In this document: in pieces, positions 6,181 to 7,319 of the stretch | How the letters are laid out: each line of letters begins with the position of its first letter | How positions within the stretch are numbered: position 1 is the stretch's first letter | Assembly (NCBI GenBank): GCA_014379395.1 | Contig: JACMLV010000777.1 | Span: 1 to 7,319, forward strand | Length of the DNA: 7,319 nucleotides | Source: Burkholderiaceae bacterium | Lineage (GTDB): Bacteria > Pseudomonadota > Gammaproteobacteria > Burkholderiales > Burkholderiaceae_D | Direction of reading: 5' to 3' | Program-made: the position numbers and the translations under genes | The notes under the pieces: model-generated | Seen by the model: the letters and a program-made list of their open reading frames with translations, nothing else | The model's database searches: none | What the model was told of the DNA's origin: nothing

Positions 6181-6422
6181 TCAACGCAACCATGGCAGAC
6201 ACCGTCTGGGACGACGTCGAGGAGGGCACCGAGGCCCTGTTGCAGGACTGGCAGGCCAAGGAGGGCGACGCGGTCGCCGCCGGCCAGGTGCTGGTGCTGG
6301 CCGAACTGGTCAAGACCACCCATGAAATCGTCGCGCCCAAGGCCGGCCGGCTGGCGCGCATCCTGGTGCGCGAGGGCGACACCTTCGGCCGCGGCCAGGC
6401 CGTGGCCGAGATCGAGGAGTAG
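6177..6422 (+). CDS. Free-standing lipoyl-domain protein (detached E2 lipoyl domain)
   Basis: An 81-residue protein made of one biotinyl/lipoyl domain. It should carry a lipoyl group on Lys46 and shuttle acyl groups from E1 to the separate E2 catalytic protein. The start is ATG 6177, with AAGGAG (6164-6169) 7 bases upstream and overlap with the E1 beta stop. The first half (VEEGTEALLQDWQAKEGDAV, about 14-33) reads like an E2 lipoyl domain. The lysine hairpin ELVKTTHEI (43-51) is unlike the common ETDKA and closer to the ESVKxx form of glycine-cleavage H protein. The C-terminal half APKAGRLARILVREGDTFGRGQ completes the barrel. The gene ends with a TAG, and the reading frame resumes one codon later in the E2 gene, so it looks like the first domain of a split E2. 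A lipoate ligase gene downstream could load it. Confidence 0.88.
   Translation: MINATMADTVWDDVEEGTEALLQDWQAKEGDAVAAGQVLVLAELVKTTHEIVAPKAGRLARILVREGDTFGRGQAVAEIEE
6414..6419 (+). promoter_or_regulatory. Shine-Dalgarno for the E2 gene inside the lipoyl gene
   Basis: GAGGAG (6414-6419) encodes the final Glu-Glu of the lipoyl protein. Its AGGAG core is 6 bases from the GTG at 6426. It decides the E2 start and shows that the E2 domain can be initiated on its own right after the TAG, so readthrough is not required for its synthesis. Confidence 0.65.
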
Positions 6423-6425
6423 GCC

Positions 6426-7154
6426 GTGAACCCGCCCCTCTCCGCAACCTTGCAAGCGGACGCGCAAGCGGGCGCCCCCCCAGCGCGCCAGACGGTGCCG
6501 CTGAGCGGCCTGCGCGCCGCCATCGCGCGCAACATGAGCATCGGCTGGCAGGTGCCGCGCGTGGCGCACTCGATCGAGGTCGACGTGTCGGCGCTGGAAG
6601 CGCTGCGGCGCTTGCCTCCGCCGCCCGGCGCCGAAGGCAAGATCACGCTGACCGCCTACATCCTGCGCGCGGTGGCGCTGACGCTGCGCGCCCATCCGCG
6701 CCTGAACGCCCGCCTGGTGGAAAAGGAAATCGAGCTGATGCCCGACATCAACCTGGGCCTGGCCGTCAGTCTGAACGACGGCCTGATGGTGCCGGTGCTG
6801 CGCAACGCCGACGCCAAGAGCGTGGCCGAGCTGGCCGCCGAGTCGCGCGCCCTGGCCGAGGGCGCGCGCCTGGGCACCCTTGGCGCCGGCAACTACCAGC
6901 GCGGCACCTTCACCGTCACCAACCTGGGCATGACCGGCATCGACAGCTTCACGCCGATCATCAACGCGCCGCAGGTGGCGATCCTGGGCGTGACGCGGGT
7001 GGCGCGTCGCGCCGTGGTCAAGGACGACGCCATCGTCATCGCGCCGATGATGGGGCTGCACCTGGTGTTCGACCACCGCGCCGTCGACGGCTATCCGGCG
7101 GCGCTGTTCCTGACCGACCTGAAAAACCGGCTGGAAACGGCGGAAGGACTGTAA
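6426..7154 (+). CDS. E2 catalytic-domain acyltransferase lacking lipoyl and subunit-binding domains
   Basis: A CoA acyltransferase of the 2-oxo acid dehydrogenase E2 family. It moves the acyl group from lipoyl to CoA. It starts at GTG 6426 with an embedded AGGAG upstream and has 242 residues, about the size of the catalytic domain alone. Residues 1-22 are Ala/Pro/Gln-rich like an interdomain linker. The catalytic fold begins at VPLSGLRAAIARNM (24-37). It continues with LNDGLMVPVLRNAD (116-129), GTFTVTNLGMTGIDSFTPIIN (160-180, DFG-loop region) and the active-site FDHRAVDG (215-222), with catalytic His217 and Asp221. The lipoyl domain is on the preceding gene in the same frame. No peripheral subunit-binding domain (about 35 residues, normally holding E1 or E3) is present in either product. 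The stop overlaps the next start as TAATG. Confidence 0.9.
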   Translation: MNPPLSATLQADAQAGAPPARQTVPLSGLRAAIARNMSIGWQVPRVAHSIEVDVSALEALRRLPPPPGAEGKITLTAYILRAVALTLRAHPRLNARLVEKEIELMPDINLGLAVSLNDGLMVPVLRNADAKSVAELAAESRALAEGARLGTLGAGNYQRGTFTVTNLGMTGIDSFTPIINAPQVAILGVTRVARRAVVKDDAIVIAPMMGLHLVFDHRAVDGYPAALFLTDLKNRLETAEGL

Positions 7155-7319
7155 TGGACGCCCGCGCCCCGTTCATCGAAACCGTCACGCCGCTGCAGGA
7201 GCAGCTGTGGAACGCCGGCCAGCTGGCGCTGCCGGTGACCGAGCCGCGCCTGCGGCTGTGGACCTACCGCGCCCCCGGCGTGGTGCTGGGCTGCTCGCAG
7301 ACGGCGCTGCGCGAGCGCC
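7154..7319 (+). CDS. Lipoate-protein ligase A-like protein, 3' end outside window
   Basis: The first 55 codons are visible. The ATG at 7154 shares its A with the E2 stop (TAATG), and AAGGA (7144-7148) lies 5 bases upstream. The product contains QEQLWNAGQLAL and then RLRLWTYRAPGVVLGCSQTA, the N-terminal strand pair of the biotin/lipoate ligase A family, where R-x-W-x-Y-x-x-P-x-V-V-L-G-x-x-Q shapes the lipoate pocket. It would attach lipoate or octanoate to the lipoyl protein two genes upstream. The catalytic lysine region lies beyond the window. An octanoyltransferase (LipM/LipL-like) is the alternative within the same fold. Translational coupling to the E2 gene implies a dedicated role for this complex. 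Confidence 0.75.
   Translation, partial: MDARAPFIETVTPLQEQLWNAGQLALPVTEPRLRLWTYRAPGVVLGCSQTALRER

Noticed and set aside
5958..7076. Minus-strand open frame (372 codons) over the lipoyl and E2 genes
   Set aside because: Shadow frame created by the third-position GC bias of the plus-strand genes. No recognisable domain.
1..7319. CRISPR array, tRNA or rRNA genes, insertion sequence ends
   Set aside because: No regularly spaced repeats, cloverleaf-like segments, rRNA blocks or transposase motifs were seen on either strand.

Overview
The window joins two DNAs of different character. Bases 1 to about 1360 have near-balanced GC (about 50% by eye) and mixed codon use. They hold a PHP-domain protein running in from the left edge, a clear terminator, and the start of a family-4-type glycosyltransferase. 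This pair looks Acidobacteriota-like, though that is a recollection rather than a search. From about 1360 to the end, GC is roughly two thirds with strong G/C third-position bias, as in Burkholderiales such as Massilia or Duganella. Two genes pointing at each other are both cut at the boundary. A chimeric contig or an illegitimate recombination is therefore likely, and the two parts should not be interpreted together without read support.

The right part is a divergent metabolic locus. On the minus strand lie a periplasmic PQQ alcohol dehydrogenase of the methanol/ethanol family, with the Asp-x-Asp signature of lanthanide-dependent enzymes, and then the front half of a quinoprotein-associated substrate-binding protein. 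On the plus strand is a tightly packed operon. It encodes a thiamine-diphosphate dehydrogenase E1 alpha and E1 beta (acetoin / 2-oxo acid dehydrogenase type), a free-standing 81-residue lipoyl protein, an E2 catalytic domain without lipoyl or subunit-binding domain, and the start of a lipoate-protein ligase-like protein that leaves the right edge.

The 447-base gap between the two units holds a good sigma-54 type -24/-12 element facing each way (GG-N10-GC). Roughly midway between them is a TGTCGC-N8-GCGACA dyad that could bind one shared enhancer-binding activator. Sigma-54 control is known for acetoin operons such as acoXABC with AcoR in Cupriavidus. The simplest reading is one co-regulated catabolic module: the periplasmic dehydrogenase oxidises an alcohol or diol (2,3-butanediol to acetoin would fit), and the cytoplasmic complex converts the product to acyl-CoA. 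No E3 or activator gene is inside the window.

The most striking detail is that the lipoyl protein and the E2 catalytic protein lie in the same reading frame, separated only by one TAG codon and one further codon. A Shine-Dalgarno sequence sits in the last lipoyl codons. This looks like a normal E2 split by a single stop.
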